From positions 62,001 through 126,000 of the forward strand of contig NW_026251730.1 of assembly GCF_025024155.1 (NCBI RefSeq): a stretch of 64,000 nucleotides of DNA, in the 5' to 3' direction. Below the pieces are notes generated by a model that saw only the letters and a program-made list of their open reading frames with translations, did not search any database and was not told where the DNA came from. Both the position numbers and the translations under genes were made by a program. How positions within the stretch are numbered: position 1 is the first letter of the stretch; each line of letters starts with the position of its first letter. This stretch comes from Gamsiella multidivaricata. Lineage: Eukaryota > Mortierellomycota > Mortierellomycetes > Mortierellales > Mortierellaceae. This document shows, one piece after another, positions 43,884-55,953 of this stretch.

Positions 43884-46800
43884 ATGGACCACGATTCTTC
43901 AGCATATCGAGACATAACCCCACCAACGTACGCGCGGCCATCACCGGTCCAGACCCTCAGTTCGAGCCAAACTATCGAGGTCGAAATTGGTGGCAAACAC
44001 CATTATGTCCACTCATCAGACTCAATCTTACATGAGGAGCTTGCTACCGCAGTGTCCTCGACCCAACATCAATTCATGGACCAGGACAACCCTTTTCTGA
44101 CCCAGCCAGCAAAGACCACAATGCAGGACTCGTCCCCAGCCTCATATCGGCAGCGGGAGCGCCGGTCTGTTGCACAGATCGCACGCGCGTTCGAGGAGGA
44201 CGACGATAACCCATTCTTAATCAGCAATAAGCCGATAGCGACCAAGAAACGGCCATATGTTGTACAGGAGGAGCGCTCATATAGCGATATAACCACCGCT
44301 CCGACCGCCTCAACTGCCCCATCCCAAGGATCGTCATCTTCAACGTACATCGATTCATCACGACCGTCAGAACCCACGGCAAAGACGCCACCACCACAGC
44401 CAAGGCATTTCCAGTCTCGCACCTCAAAATCCAAGCGATCAGGGGACACGCTCGATTACAGCAGTGTTACTGTGGAAGACTTAAAGCGATCTCGCAAGGA
44501 GTTGAAGGCATGGGAAGCCAATTTCAAGAACACGCACCAGCGCACAGCAACACAGGATGATATTACAAAAGATGAGGCCATGGGTAAGCGTTAATCATCT
44601 TTTCAACCCACTTCATGGTCTTCAAACAATGTCAACACAAGCTAATCCACTACCCATAATATCTGCATGACCTTCATAGTGCGAAAATATAGGACCTACG
44701 CGAAAATAAAAAAGGCACTTGCAGCAAAAGAGGAGAAGGAACAGAAGGAGCCGAAGGAGCGAGAAGTCATCGTGAAACCACCTGCTGAAGCTGTTGGGTT
44801 CACTGACCTCTCGAGTGGCAGTAGTTCTATCCCAAGGACACCAACCAAGCAATATCGGACACACCATGCCTCAGCAGTGACGAGGACGCCGACAGGGACA
44901 CCAGGAAGGAATCATGAGGTCGAGTTTGTTTCCCCACGAACGGTGGTCAATGGCGCTGGGATGATGTCCCCGAGCAGAATCAATAGGAATGGGGAAGACC
45001 GGCATCAATTCCTCGCGTCCGCTGGCTCAACAACACCAAAGGGCCAACGTACCAGACACAGCCTCCTCTCGCCGTCTATGGGTGCTGCTCGGAGATCATT
45101 GCTTAGTTCACCATCGTTCAAATCGCCGACGTCGTCGCTGTTTGTCATCAATGAGCAAATGAAGGAGAGCATGCAGGCAATGGCGCAGGAATTGGTCGCT
45201 GAGAGTCATTCACCAACGATACACATAACTCAGCGCGACGATGACCTTCTGCATCGACCGACGACTCCTTCGCAGCTGCTCCGGACACCATCCAAAAAGA
45301 TATCATCTCTGTATCTACCAAACCCACTCCAGTCGCCTTCTCGTTCGAGGACTTCGCCAGCATTCGGGGGAATGAACAACCGAAGAATCAGGCGACCCAT
45401 TCGCTCGACAACTGCACCAGTTGCGCAGGATCTGGAGCCATCATCAGGAGGGACGCTTCAATTGGCCAACGCTTCGCTAACACCCGGCAACACTGACCTT
45501 GCGCCGGACGTCCTATTCATGACGAGCCCCCTACTTTCGACTCCTCATAAATCGGGCGCCGCCAAAATGGCGCGTTCATTATTTCGACGGTCGAGCGTAT
45601 CGCATCCATCATCGCCTTCTATTCGGCGTCCAACGTTGGATTTACAGAGTTCTCACGCTGCATATGCAAACCAACACTCGCCAACATTACACCGTAGAGA
45701 AGATGAATACAAAGACAGCGCGATTGAACCGGTCAACCCATTTAACATCTCTTCAGGAAGATCTCCGATACTAAAGGCAGGATTGCATCAGAATAGTGTC
45801 CATGAAGCCATGGATACGATGTCAATAGCCGATGACAGAGAGTCCAATCGCGACAGCTCTCTTTTAGACGGGTGTATGGTTCAGGGATTCGACTTGCATG
45901 ATCCGTGGGAGGATGCAAATGGTTCACAACAGCGGCAGCAGGAATCGCTCCGACGCACGCCTTTGGCAAACATGGCATTCCCTAGCTCTGGTAGCTCTCC
46001 TGGGTCCATGACTCCCTCTGGCCGGAGATCTATGTTTTTGACGTCAACTCCACGGACACCCAGCCAGCAGCCCAGCTTGACATTTTCACAAACGACGCCT
46101 GGAAGTGCAAAGTCCGATATTAGCACCTTTGTTGTCCCACCGGGATTTCACTCTCATTATCGACGCCGACAGGTACGTTCTACACTCTTCATGCCGAGTC
46201 AGGAGGATGACGAACAGTTCGAGCGGGAATTTCTTGGACAGAAGCAGAAGAAGCAATCTGGTGATGCGTTCAGAATTCCTCCTGCTAATCACCAGTCTGT
46301 CAAGGACACCATCATCATCGACTCCGGTGGTGGTGCTTTGGTCGGTGAGCTTGATCCTATGGATGAAAATAACTGGGAGGACCAGGAGAACGAAGCGGAA
46401 GACGACCAACAGACGGACCCATTTGGACCTGTAAGGAAGCCGCTGCCTAAAAAGAAATATACCCAAAAGAGGTCGACGCGCCTCCATCGCAGTACGTGCA
46501 CATATCACATTTGTTGAATGCTAAAAAAGTTACTGCTCTTCGCATTGTTCTATTGCTGATCATCGCAACTTCTCTCTTTTTATGATGTTCAGTTGCTGTT
46601 GCTCCTTCGGAGAAGGTTGAGGCAGCCCGTCCTGTGAAGACACCTCGTAAGCGCAGACCTGTCAAGACCGATGAATTAGAGTCAACTACGAACCAGAATA
46701 AGAACGAGCCTGCGGTCAATCAGGAGGAGAATTCAAACACCACTGAAGCACCTGCTGTATCTGCAAATGAGCCTGGGGTGAGCGGTATTACTAGCAAGGC

Positions 46801-49800
46801 CAAACCAAGCAACACAGAGGAGTCAGTTCCGTTCGGATGGGCCAACTCTAATAGACCAATGGTGAAGAGCGATAGGCGGGCGCCAGGTGTTGGACAAGGA
46901 CGAGCAGGACCTAAACGGGCTGTACCCAGCAAGTATGGCGGATCTGGCAGTGATGGCAATTTTGTGGCCTATAATCTGCAAAGAGGAGGGTTTAGGAAAG
47001 GCGGTGCTCGTGGTCGACCACGGTTTGGCGGCTCCAAGTTTGGAAGTTATGGTGCAGGAGGTCCCGGAAGCGGACGGACGTTGTTTGATAACGAAAGCTG
47101 GAGAACCGAATTCGACAATGATTTCAACGATGCTACGCTGGCGATGAATATTGTGGATGGTGATATGGAAATCGAGGGTGATGATGACCACCTTGGCGAC
47201 ATGCCATGGTACGGCAATGTAAATGATATTACGGACCCATATGTTGTTACTGTATCGTCGAGATATCTGAAGGCACAGGTCGGAGATGTGGACGATCCCG
47301 AGGAATACGTCAAGGCCCTGGAGTTACAGAGTCACGGAGATAGTAATGATGCGGGGTGGGGGGAGGAAACTGAGGCAGTCAGAGTGAATCTGGAGCACAT
47401 TTTGAAGAAGGTGTGGGGGTACCCCTCTTTCAGAGATGGGCAACTGGACTCGATCAAGAGGGCCCTGAACTACAAGTCATCTCTGCTTGTTCTGCCAACA
47501 GGTTTGTTGAATTACCTTGGCCGAAGCGGCCTGAATTCAGTGGCGTGGTATGCGTGCGCTTTGTTAACAAAGTCATGTTCTGAATAATTAGGCAGCGGCA
47601 AGTCGCTTTCGTATCAGCTCCCTGCTTACATTTTTTCCAAGCTGGGCATTCCAAGTTTGACACTGGTTATCTCACCCATGATTTCGCTCATGTACGATCA
47701 AGTCAGGTGCCTACCACCTGGACTCATCGGTGCTTGTTGGACGAGCGTGGAGCAGTCTGTAGGTTGCGAGCAATCTTGCTGCAATGTTTCTCAGTAGATG
47801 ATCTCCTTCGCTCCAGACATCTAACCGACGCTCTAATCCTTTTGATATTGCATCCCACAGGCAAGCCAGTTTAAAGACTTTATGGAAAAGCTGACGTCAA
47901 ACACGATCAAGATTCTATTCATCTCACCGGAGAAGTTGCAAAGTCAATCGTTTTTAAGCCTGATTAGGGCAAGGAGGATTCCGCGCATCTCCTTTTTCTG
48001 CGTGGATGAGGTACATTGTCTTTCGGAGTGGTCGCATAATTTTAGACCTGCCTATCTGCTCCTGAACCACGTCCTCAAAACCGATCTCAAGTCGCCGTGC
48101 GTCCTTGGGCTGACTGGAACTGCGACTGAGGGGACCAAGGACTCGATTTGCGCTATGTTGGATATCGATCGAGCGACAGGCGTCCTTTCAGGACCGGTGA
48201 TCCGTGAAAATCTTGCCATGACGGTGTCGCTCGAGACGGATCGTGAGACGGCATTGCTTCACCTTCTTCAGTCGCCTCGCTTTGCATCCATGGGCTCAAT
48301 CCTGATATATGTTATGAAGCAGATACAGGCGGATGCATTGGCAGCATTCTTGCGGGTGCGAAATTTCAGCACGGAGAGCTATCATGCTGGTAAATCCTCC
48401 CAGGATAGGCAAAGGATTCAGCAGCGGTTTATGAATGAAGGTCCACAGAAGGGAGTCATTGCTGGTGGGACACTGGGATCCAACACGGCTTCGGGCGCCT
48501 CACCAAGCGGCATCAGGATTTTGGTCGCCACTATTGCGTTCGGACTGGGCCTTAACAAGTCGAATATCCGCAGTGTGATTCATTATTGCATGCCCAAGTC
48601 ACTCGAAAACTATGTTCAGGAGATTGGGCGATCGGGTCGTGATGGCGAAAAGGCTTACTGTCATATGTTTTTGAATCAGGACGACTATCTCCGCCTGCGG
48701 AGTTTGGCCTATGCGGATGGCATGGACTGGGGCACTGTCTTGCGCCTAGTCAAGAAGTTATTCTCAAGGAAGGGCATCGCGGATCCCTTGTCAATGCAGT
48801 CAGGAAAAGGAAGCTCGACCAAAGCAGTTAGTAAGAAACGACGGGGTATTGGCAACAAAGGAGCTGACGGGAATCGCCCAGGCAACGATGAGAATGGATC
48901 CGAGGACGGAGCACTCTCTCCAGGCGCTAAGAAGAGGAAGCAGAATGATCGGCAACCCCTGAGCGTCAAGATGGGAAAGGCAGGCAACAAGGCCGAATCC
49001 AAGCAGCAGAGTCTTATCTTGTCTACAGCGAGTATCCTGGTCATCCCACCTGCTGCAGGCATGGTTTTACCGGACAAGAGCAATGTACTCCATCCCAGGC
49101 GCGTTGTGGTGGTGCGCGAGGAGTTGGCTGAAGAAGAATTTGATATCAAGAAGGAGGTCCTTGCAACTTTACTAAGCTACATCGAGCTGGATCCATCTCG
49201 TCCCATCAAAGTTGTGGGCTCGATTTCCGCCAAATGTACGGTCAAGTTCCTTCAGACGTCCGAGGCACTCTCAGAGCTAGCTGACAAGATTCCTCTTGTC
49301 GACATCATTTTAAAGCAAGGCGTGCTCACAGGACATAATTCAAACAGCGGATCATCATATGGAAAGGGTCGCAGGGGTAACATGACGGGGCTCGCAGGAA
49401 CGACACTTTCGATGGCATATTGCTGTGACACGATGTCCCTGTGTCAGCAGAGCGATATGAACTATTCGGAGCTGCTTCAGGAATTGCAACTGTGGAAGCG
49501 CAAGAAGTGGGCTGTTTTTGAGATGACGGACCCAGGGTTGTGCGTCGAGATTTTGAAGGAGGCTGGGGATTGCATGGTGGAGTATCGACAGCAGAAGCGG
49601 GAGCAGCAACGGCGAGAAGCCCAACGAAGACGCAAGGGTCATCGTCGTTCAGGACCAGATATGGATATGGATGTCGACGAGGCCCAGGGTCGATATTCCA
49701 TCTCGCCAACTGGCAGCGAGGATGAACAGGAGCGTGATGCGAACGCATACGAGAAGGATCATGACGACTTTATTGTTGCCTTGGCAGATCGGCTGTATCA

Positions 49801-50581
49801 GAAGTTGTGCGCGGTCGAACGAGTAGGTGTTGCAAAGGTGGATCAAGTATACACGTTGTTCCAATCTGTGGCGACTCCGACTTGGCAGCAGCAGGAGGTT
49901 TACAGGCCGAAGATCCAGGACATTGGTAACGATGATCAGAACGAGGAAGCAAGCGAGGACGCAAACGAGGGTGATGAGAGCAGCGAATATGACGAGGACG
50001 TGGATCCGGAGTATATTCAGATGAGAGCCAGGATGAAAGCGCGAGCCCGATCAAGTCAGAACGGAGTCAGCAAGTCAGAGATAATCCTACGCCAAGGTAT
50101 CCAGGACTACTTTGCGAAACATTCGGGCGAGGGAATCGGCGGGCCATCTGCGGCGGAGGACTTTTTCTCGCATATTAAGGATTCCACCACCACTTTGTCT
50201 TCTGTGGCGGATAAGACAATGCGATTGTACAGCTACGAGAATGCGATCGTGACGAACCTGCAGCGCAAGTGGAAATCTGCAGTTGAGGTCGATCTGAAGG
50301 TGTTTTTGAGCCAGCAATGGCAACTTCAACAGCAGCAGAACCAAACTATGTCCGAATATGGCGGTGCTGCAGGAAAAACAAATGAGTTGTCTCCGAGGGC
50401 GGTCAGTCGCATTTTCCATGGAATCTCGAGTCCATGTTACCCTGCACTGGAGTGGTCGCGGCACCGATATTGGGCAAAGTATGTGCACTTTGATTTCGCG
50501 CAGTTGATGCAAATGGCAGATCGGATCACGAAGGAACAGCGACAGCAGCGTCTTGTCTCTCAGCAAAGGCGAGACGAGTAA
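43884..50581 (+). CDS. RECQL4-like ATP-dependent DNA helicase with N-terminal Sld2-like domain
   Basis: 3'-5' RecQ helicase likely acting in replication origin firing and repair. Exons 43884-44583, 44680-46491, 46593-47501, 47592-47758 and 47861-50581 join with GT-AG introns and matching phases to 2,102 aa (human RECQL4 is about 1,200). Residues ~200-250 match the Sld2/DRC1 pattern ([19 protein letters not shown], then [21 protein letters not shown], split by intron 1). A ~900-residue S/T/P-rich region full of SP and TP sites follows. Helicase motifs: Walker [16 protein letters not shown] (~1138), motif [21 protein letters not shown] (~1245), motif [11 protein letters not shown], motif [18 protein letters not shown], motif [22 protein letters not shown]. 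SHNFRPxYL and the [15 protein letters not shown] tail distinguish RECQL4 from Sgs1/BLM and Hrq1. The start ATG has an ACCATGG context. The first ATG of exon 5's open frame is not a start. Confidence 0.92.
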
Positions 50582-50639
50582 TACAGGACAAGACTACATA
50601 AACAATCTAACCTCGTCATGTACATAATTTAATAAATAA

Positions 50640-51447
50640 GCATGTCAAGGATTAAACTCTTCAATGACCTGCTCCATGGCCTCGTTTTCTGGGTCAGCAA
50701 GGATTGCAGCCCCGCAAAGAATCTTTATCATTCAGTTTGGTATTCGCTGCCCTTGACACTACTGGTCTTGACCATGTAGACCAACAGCCGCCGTTTGATA
50801 CCTTCATCGTCGATGGCCAGAAAGACATCAGTCAGATTCATATCGCAATCTCCTCTGATCCATCAATTTCTTTAAGGCCCTTATGTCCCAGTCATGGAAG
50901 ACCTGCGGCTCACCAATGAAATCCGTGTTATTCAATCTCAAGAACTTGACCTTCCCGACCCCACTGGTCTCAGCCATGTGAGCAAACAGTCTCCGCCTTA
51001 TATCCTGATCTCAAGTTGCGTCGTCGAAGTCTGTGTGCGCCATGTCCTATCTCACGAACCAACCCTGCCTCAAATCTCATAATATGTCCTTCCGTGACGC
51101 GTTGCCTGTTTGCTTCGGGACTTCTTCGAGTAGTATCCGTTATTAACCGGATATTCGAGGAAGGCACATACGCAAGCTTGTGTGCATACCCGATCCAAGG
51201 AATCAGCAAAGCAGTTTGTCCGTGTGAGAATAACGGGCTTCAGGCTACGGCAGGTGGCGAGAAGAAGATCGACTTGAGACATGCCCAGGACGCTGGGTAC
51301 ATGCTGTTGGTGGTAGGATACCCGGCTCGAAGCTCCAATACCTCAAGAGTCGCGGTGTGGGCCAGCAAATTGTCCAACGTGGAGGCGTTCAAGCTCCGAG
51401 GCAGGCCCAAAGAGACGGACCTTAGACCATTGCTGCTACTGTTTTTG

Positions 51448-51478
<31 letters not shown>

Positions 51479-51950
51479 GCGTAGGTTTCGGGATCGGGGA
51501 AGCAGCCGTTTTCGTACGGTGCCGTACGACTTTCTTTATGGTGCAGAGTGTGGAGCCTCGAGTAGTGGATGCGGAAGTCCTTGGAGAGCCAGACTAGATC
51601 AAAGGCTAAGACTTCGACGCTTAAGGCCAGAATTTCGAGGGCGGGATAGATGTAGGGAAAAAAAACCGAAGCCAGGATTGGGCTTCGTGCAGGAGCATGC
51701 CGAAGGAAGATAATTGGGTCATGAGGAATCTTGATGCCCTAAGATTGAGGGCGACATTGCTGTCAATGTGGTTATTAGCTTCATCGTAGTCGTTCCTGCG
51801 CTCAAGGAAGACGTCTTCATCGAGACCAGGAATTGACTCAACTCTCAGATACCTCAGCGAGCTGCTGCAGAAGCTCAATATCCCAGATATCAATTTGTTG
51901 AATGCGATCCACCTCACCATGACTAATTCTTGCAGACTTGGCATGTCATC
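50640..51950 (-). pseudogene. F-box/LRR gene remnant
   Basis: LRR-like peptides appear in different minus frames in the expected order: MPSLQELVMVRWIAFNKLI and SSLRYLRVESIPGLDEDV (51.8-51.95 kb), SLNASTLDNLLAHTATLEVL followed by ELRAGYPTTNS (51.3-51.4), LLLATCRSLKPV (51.25), and a C-terminal part KFLRLNNTDFIGEPQVFHDW (50.9). Frameshifts, stops and a 30-bp A tract interrupt it, and no F-box start is left. The C-terminal part seems duplicated nearby (50.7-50.85 kb). Confidence 0.55.
51447..51477. repeat. Poly-A tract, about 30 bp
   Basis: An uninterrupted run of about 30 A on the + strand, within the F-box/LRR remnant and followed by acgcgtagg. I saw no clear target-site duplication. Confidence 0.85.
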
Positions 51951-52689
51951 AGTGCATTTGGAACGGCTTCGTCATCTGTCCGGAGGACCAGTCTCTGAAG
52001 TACAAAAGCTCCTTCAAGATAAAAAACTCCAAGGTCGTGTTGTTCGGATGTCGCAGCGACAGGCCAAGGAGATTTCGAGGTGGAGATATTGGGTTATAAA
52101 GGAGTTATTGAGATTGTGGTTATTGTATGGTATATAACGTCTAAATAGATGTGAATGTTTGCGAAAGATGGAGAGATATTCAGGACCAATGTCAATTCGG
52201 TATTCATTGTAGATGATGTGGTACAGGTATGGAGTGAAGTAAGCATGCCAGGAAGATGGTCGCAGGGGTCGAAAGTACGGTCGTCGTCTTCGTCTGAGGC
52301 GAAGGAGAAGTGCGAAGGTGGGTCGAAGGTAGGAGTGACGCGAGCAACGGAGTGGAGGATCTCGGGGAGCTGGAGGGCTTTTTAGACAGAGCTGAACAGA
52401 GTGTGAATGAATGAGGATGAGGATGGAGATGGAGAGGATGAGCAAACAGGAAGTGTGATGGCGATGAGTCAGGGACGCATTTTCTTGGGGCATGGGCCAC
52501 CGTCACCATCGATGGTTGTAATCTATCGTGACATGTAGGGCAAAGTTCCGCACAGCCCAGATCCCACGGCGGTCTGACATGGTCTGACAGGTCAAGACGC
52601 CATTAATCGCGTCCAAAAACGCGTCAGGTCTCAACACTTCCCTGGGAATCTGGCCCGTGCATCCAATGAAAAAGTGTTGTATTCGCAGT
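51951..52689. other. Stretch with no recognised gene
   Basis: Minus open frames at 52014-52509 and 52503-52796 show no domain. They may be the former 5' side of the F-box/LRR remnant and the 3' side of the cyclophilin pseudogene. Confidence 0.35.
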
Positions 52690-53370
52690 CTACTGTAAAC
52701 ACTCTCCCATGTTCTTATCCAACTTAATTTCTCCAGACGCCACGGTCTTGACAGAAACAACGGGTCGATGATCCCTATCCATGGGGATGACTTCAATCAC
52801 TTTTACCACTCCCTTCTCATCGACGGCTGATCCAAACAGAACCATGCGTCCGTCCAGGGAGGATGTCCCCGAGGTCGGCTGAGTGTTCCAGATCAAAGTT
52901 TTCGTTCTTAAACGCACCTTGGATTCATTCCCGTAGTTGCCTCGGACAGGGCGATGTTGTGGAGGTATCGGAGCCTCCGTCGCCTTGAATTATGAAGTCT
53001 GGCACGGTGTGGTCGAATGATGATGATCCAGAACAGCTGCATCAGTAAAACTGGCTGACGTCTTGGGTATGGCATTACCAAGGAGCCTAATAACCATGTA
53101 TCCGATTGGTGGTCCCTCTGAGGTAAGCGACTGGGTCAAGAAAGACCCTGGTGGGATTAGGGCCAATGCGAGAAGAATCAACTATCAAGTGAATGAAGCA
53201 TAGGCCGAGTGATGATCGTTTGATGAGAAGCATATGTGTGATGCCACTGCCATTGCTGTTGCCATTCTCATTACCACTGATTTATGTATGTATACCTTTT
53301 GGTTTCCGCGTATTACGTGTTTGAATACGGACCGGAAGTATTCTTTTAAAGTTTGTGTTCTCCACGCCAT
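52690..53370 (-). pseudogene. Membrane-anchored cyclophilin-type isomerase, internally deleted
   Basis: Exon 1 (53296-53370, MAWRTQTLKEYFRSVFKHVI) joins by a GTATAC...TAG intron to an exon at 53181 starting with a hydrophobic anchor (LILLALALIPPGSFL), then cyclophilin-like GYMVIRLLGNAIPKTSASF. Further cyclophilin blocks occur in shifted frames: FDHTVPDFIIQGDGG, then FKNENFDLEH, and back in the first frame SLDGRMVLFGSAVDEKGVVK, ending KTVASGEI. The MANxGPNTNGSQFF active-site region expected between ENFxLxH and LDGxxxxFG is missing, and at least two frame changes and a stop are present. The gene is divergent from the F-box gene at 53459, with 88 bp between start codons. Peptidyl-prolyl isomerase ancestry is good; function is probably lost. 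Confidence 0.6.
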
Positions 53371-53458
53371 GACGATTCATACACCTCTATGACGGCTATG
53401 AAAGACCAACACTTCTTTCATTCCCTCCTTGTCTTCATCACAATCAACCACAGCTACC

Positions 53459-55762
53459 ATGGACACTCTCTCCAACCTCATTGAATCCACGGGAGTAGCC
53501 CTCAGTAATGCTGCCACTCTTCTGACAAGCCCGCTTCGGCAGCAGGACCAAGGCCTCGAGTTCATGAGGATAGACGAGACTGGGACCGGTTCCACCACAA
53601 AAACCACCCTGGACACCGACAGAAGGAAGTCGACGGTAGCCTCGACAGTACCTCCGGAAATCATCCATCTAATCGTCAACTACCTTGACAACCGCGATCT
53701 AGTCAAGGTACTAACCCTGAACTGGACATGGGCCCATATCGTCGCCGCGAAACTGTGGCAAGAGGTCCATTTCACATCCAGTGCCAATAGGGTCGTCTTC
53801 CTGATCACACGCAGTGTCCCTGCGCCGTCTGCTCTTGACTATTCAATCGATGCAAGGCTTACAGGGGCAGCAGGACCATCAAGCGGGAAAGAAGCGCTTA
53901 TTAACTCGACAACATCATCGAATAACATTGAAGATCCAGCTGTTAACCGAGTATCATCCGACCAGGAACAACCTACGAATACCAGGAGGAGAAACTCGTA
54001 CCCATGGCCAACCCTCCTCCCATACCACTCGATGGTCCACTCTCTTCACGTCTCGCTCTCGAACCCTGACATGATCCAGGACCTCTTGAATATGATCCCC
54101 TGCTGTACCGAACTCCAGTCCTTCAGTCTCCACTCTGTCATCCCGACTGAAGACCTGCTCCTCCGTGGCGTCGTCGCATCTGCTTATAACGACCAATTCA
54201 ACCCAATGGGCTGCGATGCCCTGCCCAGGGCTCTATCATCCTCCCCGCCGACCATGACTGCAGCCCCACACGCTATTCATACCTCGGCGTCAGCAACGTC
54301 CATATCCTCGATGGCATCATCCACTCGATCCTACGCTTCAACATATACGACCATGTCGGCACCCATACCATCGTATCGCCACCCACATTCGCACAAGAAC
54401 TCGCTCAGTCTCGACCCATTCAATCGCACGACAACCCCAAGGGCAACGCTACAGGAAGCTGATGACGAAACTATCATGGCCTCATCGTCATCACAGAGCG
54501 GGATGTTGCTCAGCCTTTTAGCAAATTCCTGTCCGAGGTTGTGCAAATTATGGTTCTCGGGGTTCCACCCGGTCTCGGTATTGGGTGCACCCATGGATTT
54601 GAGACCTCGGCCGCCGAAATTTGACGCGAGGGGGTTCTTTGAACACGAGCGTAAAATTCCACAGATTGAGAGAGAAAAGCAAAAGATGGAGACCCATGGA
54701 TTGGATGTCGAACCACCCGTCGCAGAGGGTTCCCGCGCGGATGTTCTGATGGCAGGCAAGTCTAAGGATTGGATTGATCCGGCGCAATTGCCGCCACTTC
54801 CGCCTATCCCACCTGTACCTGGTATCAACAGAGCCGCCGCTGCAGCTGTGCCGATTGTGACAAACGCAACGAGGACGATTATTCCACCGGCTCCGGTAGT
54901 GAGCCACCACATCCAGTCCAAGATCCACTCGATCCAGTTTGTGAATTGCACGCTGCCGCCACAATATCTTCTCACCATGATCCAATACTCGCTGCCACAG
55001 CTCACATCCTTGCACTTGACGCAGTGCTGGCAAGCACAACCGCTCAACGCCATGTTTCTGAGCACATTAGGAAAGATCTGTCCGGGACTCAAGGAGATTA
55101 CGCTGCATGCGACGCAGTCGCATCGGGGACTTGTCGGCTCGAAAGATGTGTTGTTCTTGTTAAAGAGTTTGGAGGATCCAGAGGCGGATGAGATGAAGGG
55201 CCGGCGCACTTACGAAAACACGATGGTGGGCTCATTAGCGGATTTCCCGCTGGGAACATTTAGTAGCGGAAAGCACGAGTATGGAAGAGCCGCTTCTGCG
55301 GCATCGTCTTTGGCGCCGTCGATCTCATCCATCACTGCGACCGTAGGATCATCATCTTCGGTGTCCCCATCAAATTCCAGCTCGGGTCCTTTATCGGCCT
55401 TGGCCACACTACCGTCTTCGGCGTCATCGAATTCGGACTGGAATACTAGCAGCGGATTGAATAATATGGATCACCAGTATCAGCAGGACCTGGGCTCGGT
55501 GGCACAGGAGACCCCTCCTCGGTCCGCCTCTGCGCTGGAATCGATTTCTGTATGGTTCACACACTCGATCCTGGACCAGGCTATCACAGCAGAGCTGGCG
55601 AGCCGTGAGCGACACCCGAAGCTGAAGAGGGTAGATTTCGGGAGCGAGAGCAGCTTTGACGTGGGGGCGGAATGTATTCGCCAGCTATCAGAGCAGAGGC
55701 CAGAATTGATCGTGTGTACTTGGGTTGGGTGCGGCGATACTGGTGACGACCGCGATGATTAG
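53459..55762 (+). CDS. F-box protein with LRR-like and low-complexity regions
   Basis: Probable SCF adaptor, single exon, 767 aa. ATG 53459 (context ACCATGG) was preferred because the open frame upstream of it contains no other ATG. The F-box lies at ~70-120: STVPPEIIHLIVNYLDNRDL, then NWTWAHIVAAKLWQEVHF. Regular leucine-rich segments follow in two blocks, ~195-235 (MVHSLHVSLSNPDM, TELQSFSLHSV) and ~495-560 (IHSIQFVNCTLP, LTSLHLTQCW, LKEITLHAT), separated by S/T/P-rich linkers with PLPPIPPVPG. A final pair (ISVWFTHSI, HPKLKRVDFGSESSF) ends the protein. The linker-rich form differs from the compact F-box proteins at 14 and 34 kb. Confidence 0.8.
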   Translation: MDTLSNLIESTGVALSNAATLLTSPLRQQDQGLEFMRIDETGTGSTTKTTLDTDRRKSTVASTVPPEIIHLIVNYLDNRDLVKVLTLNWTWAHIVAAKLWQEVHFTSSANRVVFLITRSVPAPSALDYSIDARLTGAAGPSSGKEALINSTTSSNNIEDPAVNRVSSDQEQPTNTRRRNSYPWPTLLPYHSMVHSLHVSLSNPDMIQDLLNMIPCCTELQSFSLHSVIPTEDLLLRGVVASAYNDQFNPMGCDALPRALSSSPPTMTAAPHAIHTSASATSISSMASSTRSYASTYTTMSAPIPSYRHPHSHKNSLSLDPFNRTTTPRATLQEADDETIMASSSSQSGMLLSLLANSCPRLCKLWFSGFHPVSVLGAPMDLRPRPPKFDARGFFEHERKIPQIEREKQKMETHGLDVEPPVAEGSRADVLMAGKSKDWIDPAQLPPLPPIPPVPGINRAAAAAVPIVTNATRTIIPPAPVVSHHIQSKIHSIQFVNCTLPPQYLLTMIQYSLPQLTSLHLTQCWQAQPLNAMFLSTLGKICPGLKEITLHATQSHRGLVGSKDVLFLLKSLEDPEADEMKGRRTYENTMVGSLADFPLGTFSSGKHEYGRAASAASSLAPSISSITATVGSSSSVSPSNSSSGPLSALATLPSSASSNSDWNTSSGLNNMDHQYQQDLGSVAQETPPRSASALESISVWFTHSILDQAITAELASRERHPKLKRVDFGSESSFDVGAECIRQLSEQRPELIVCTWVGCGDTGDDRDD

Positions 55763-55953
55763 AACATAGGGTGTTTAAAGTAAAATTAAAACTAAAATCC
55801 AAGGGACATCCTTGCTTTCATCTCTTCAGCCAACCCATATCGATGCGTGTTAAACAAATGAACAAAATGATGGTGTGTTTATAGTGAGAATAAAGATTCT
55901 ATGCGGATTACTTGGTTTTGAATGCTACGATGGGGTTGCTCCACCCTCTCATT

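Noticed and set aside
43884..44594. Separate stand-alone Sld2 gene ending near 44594
   Set aside because: A GTAAGC donor at 44584 and an acceptor at 44679 join it in phase to a continuation ([11 protein letters not shown]) of the same Sld2-like motif, so the frame end is intronic.
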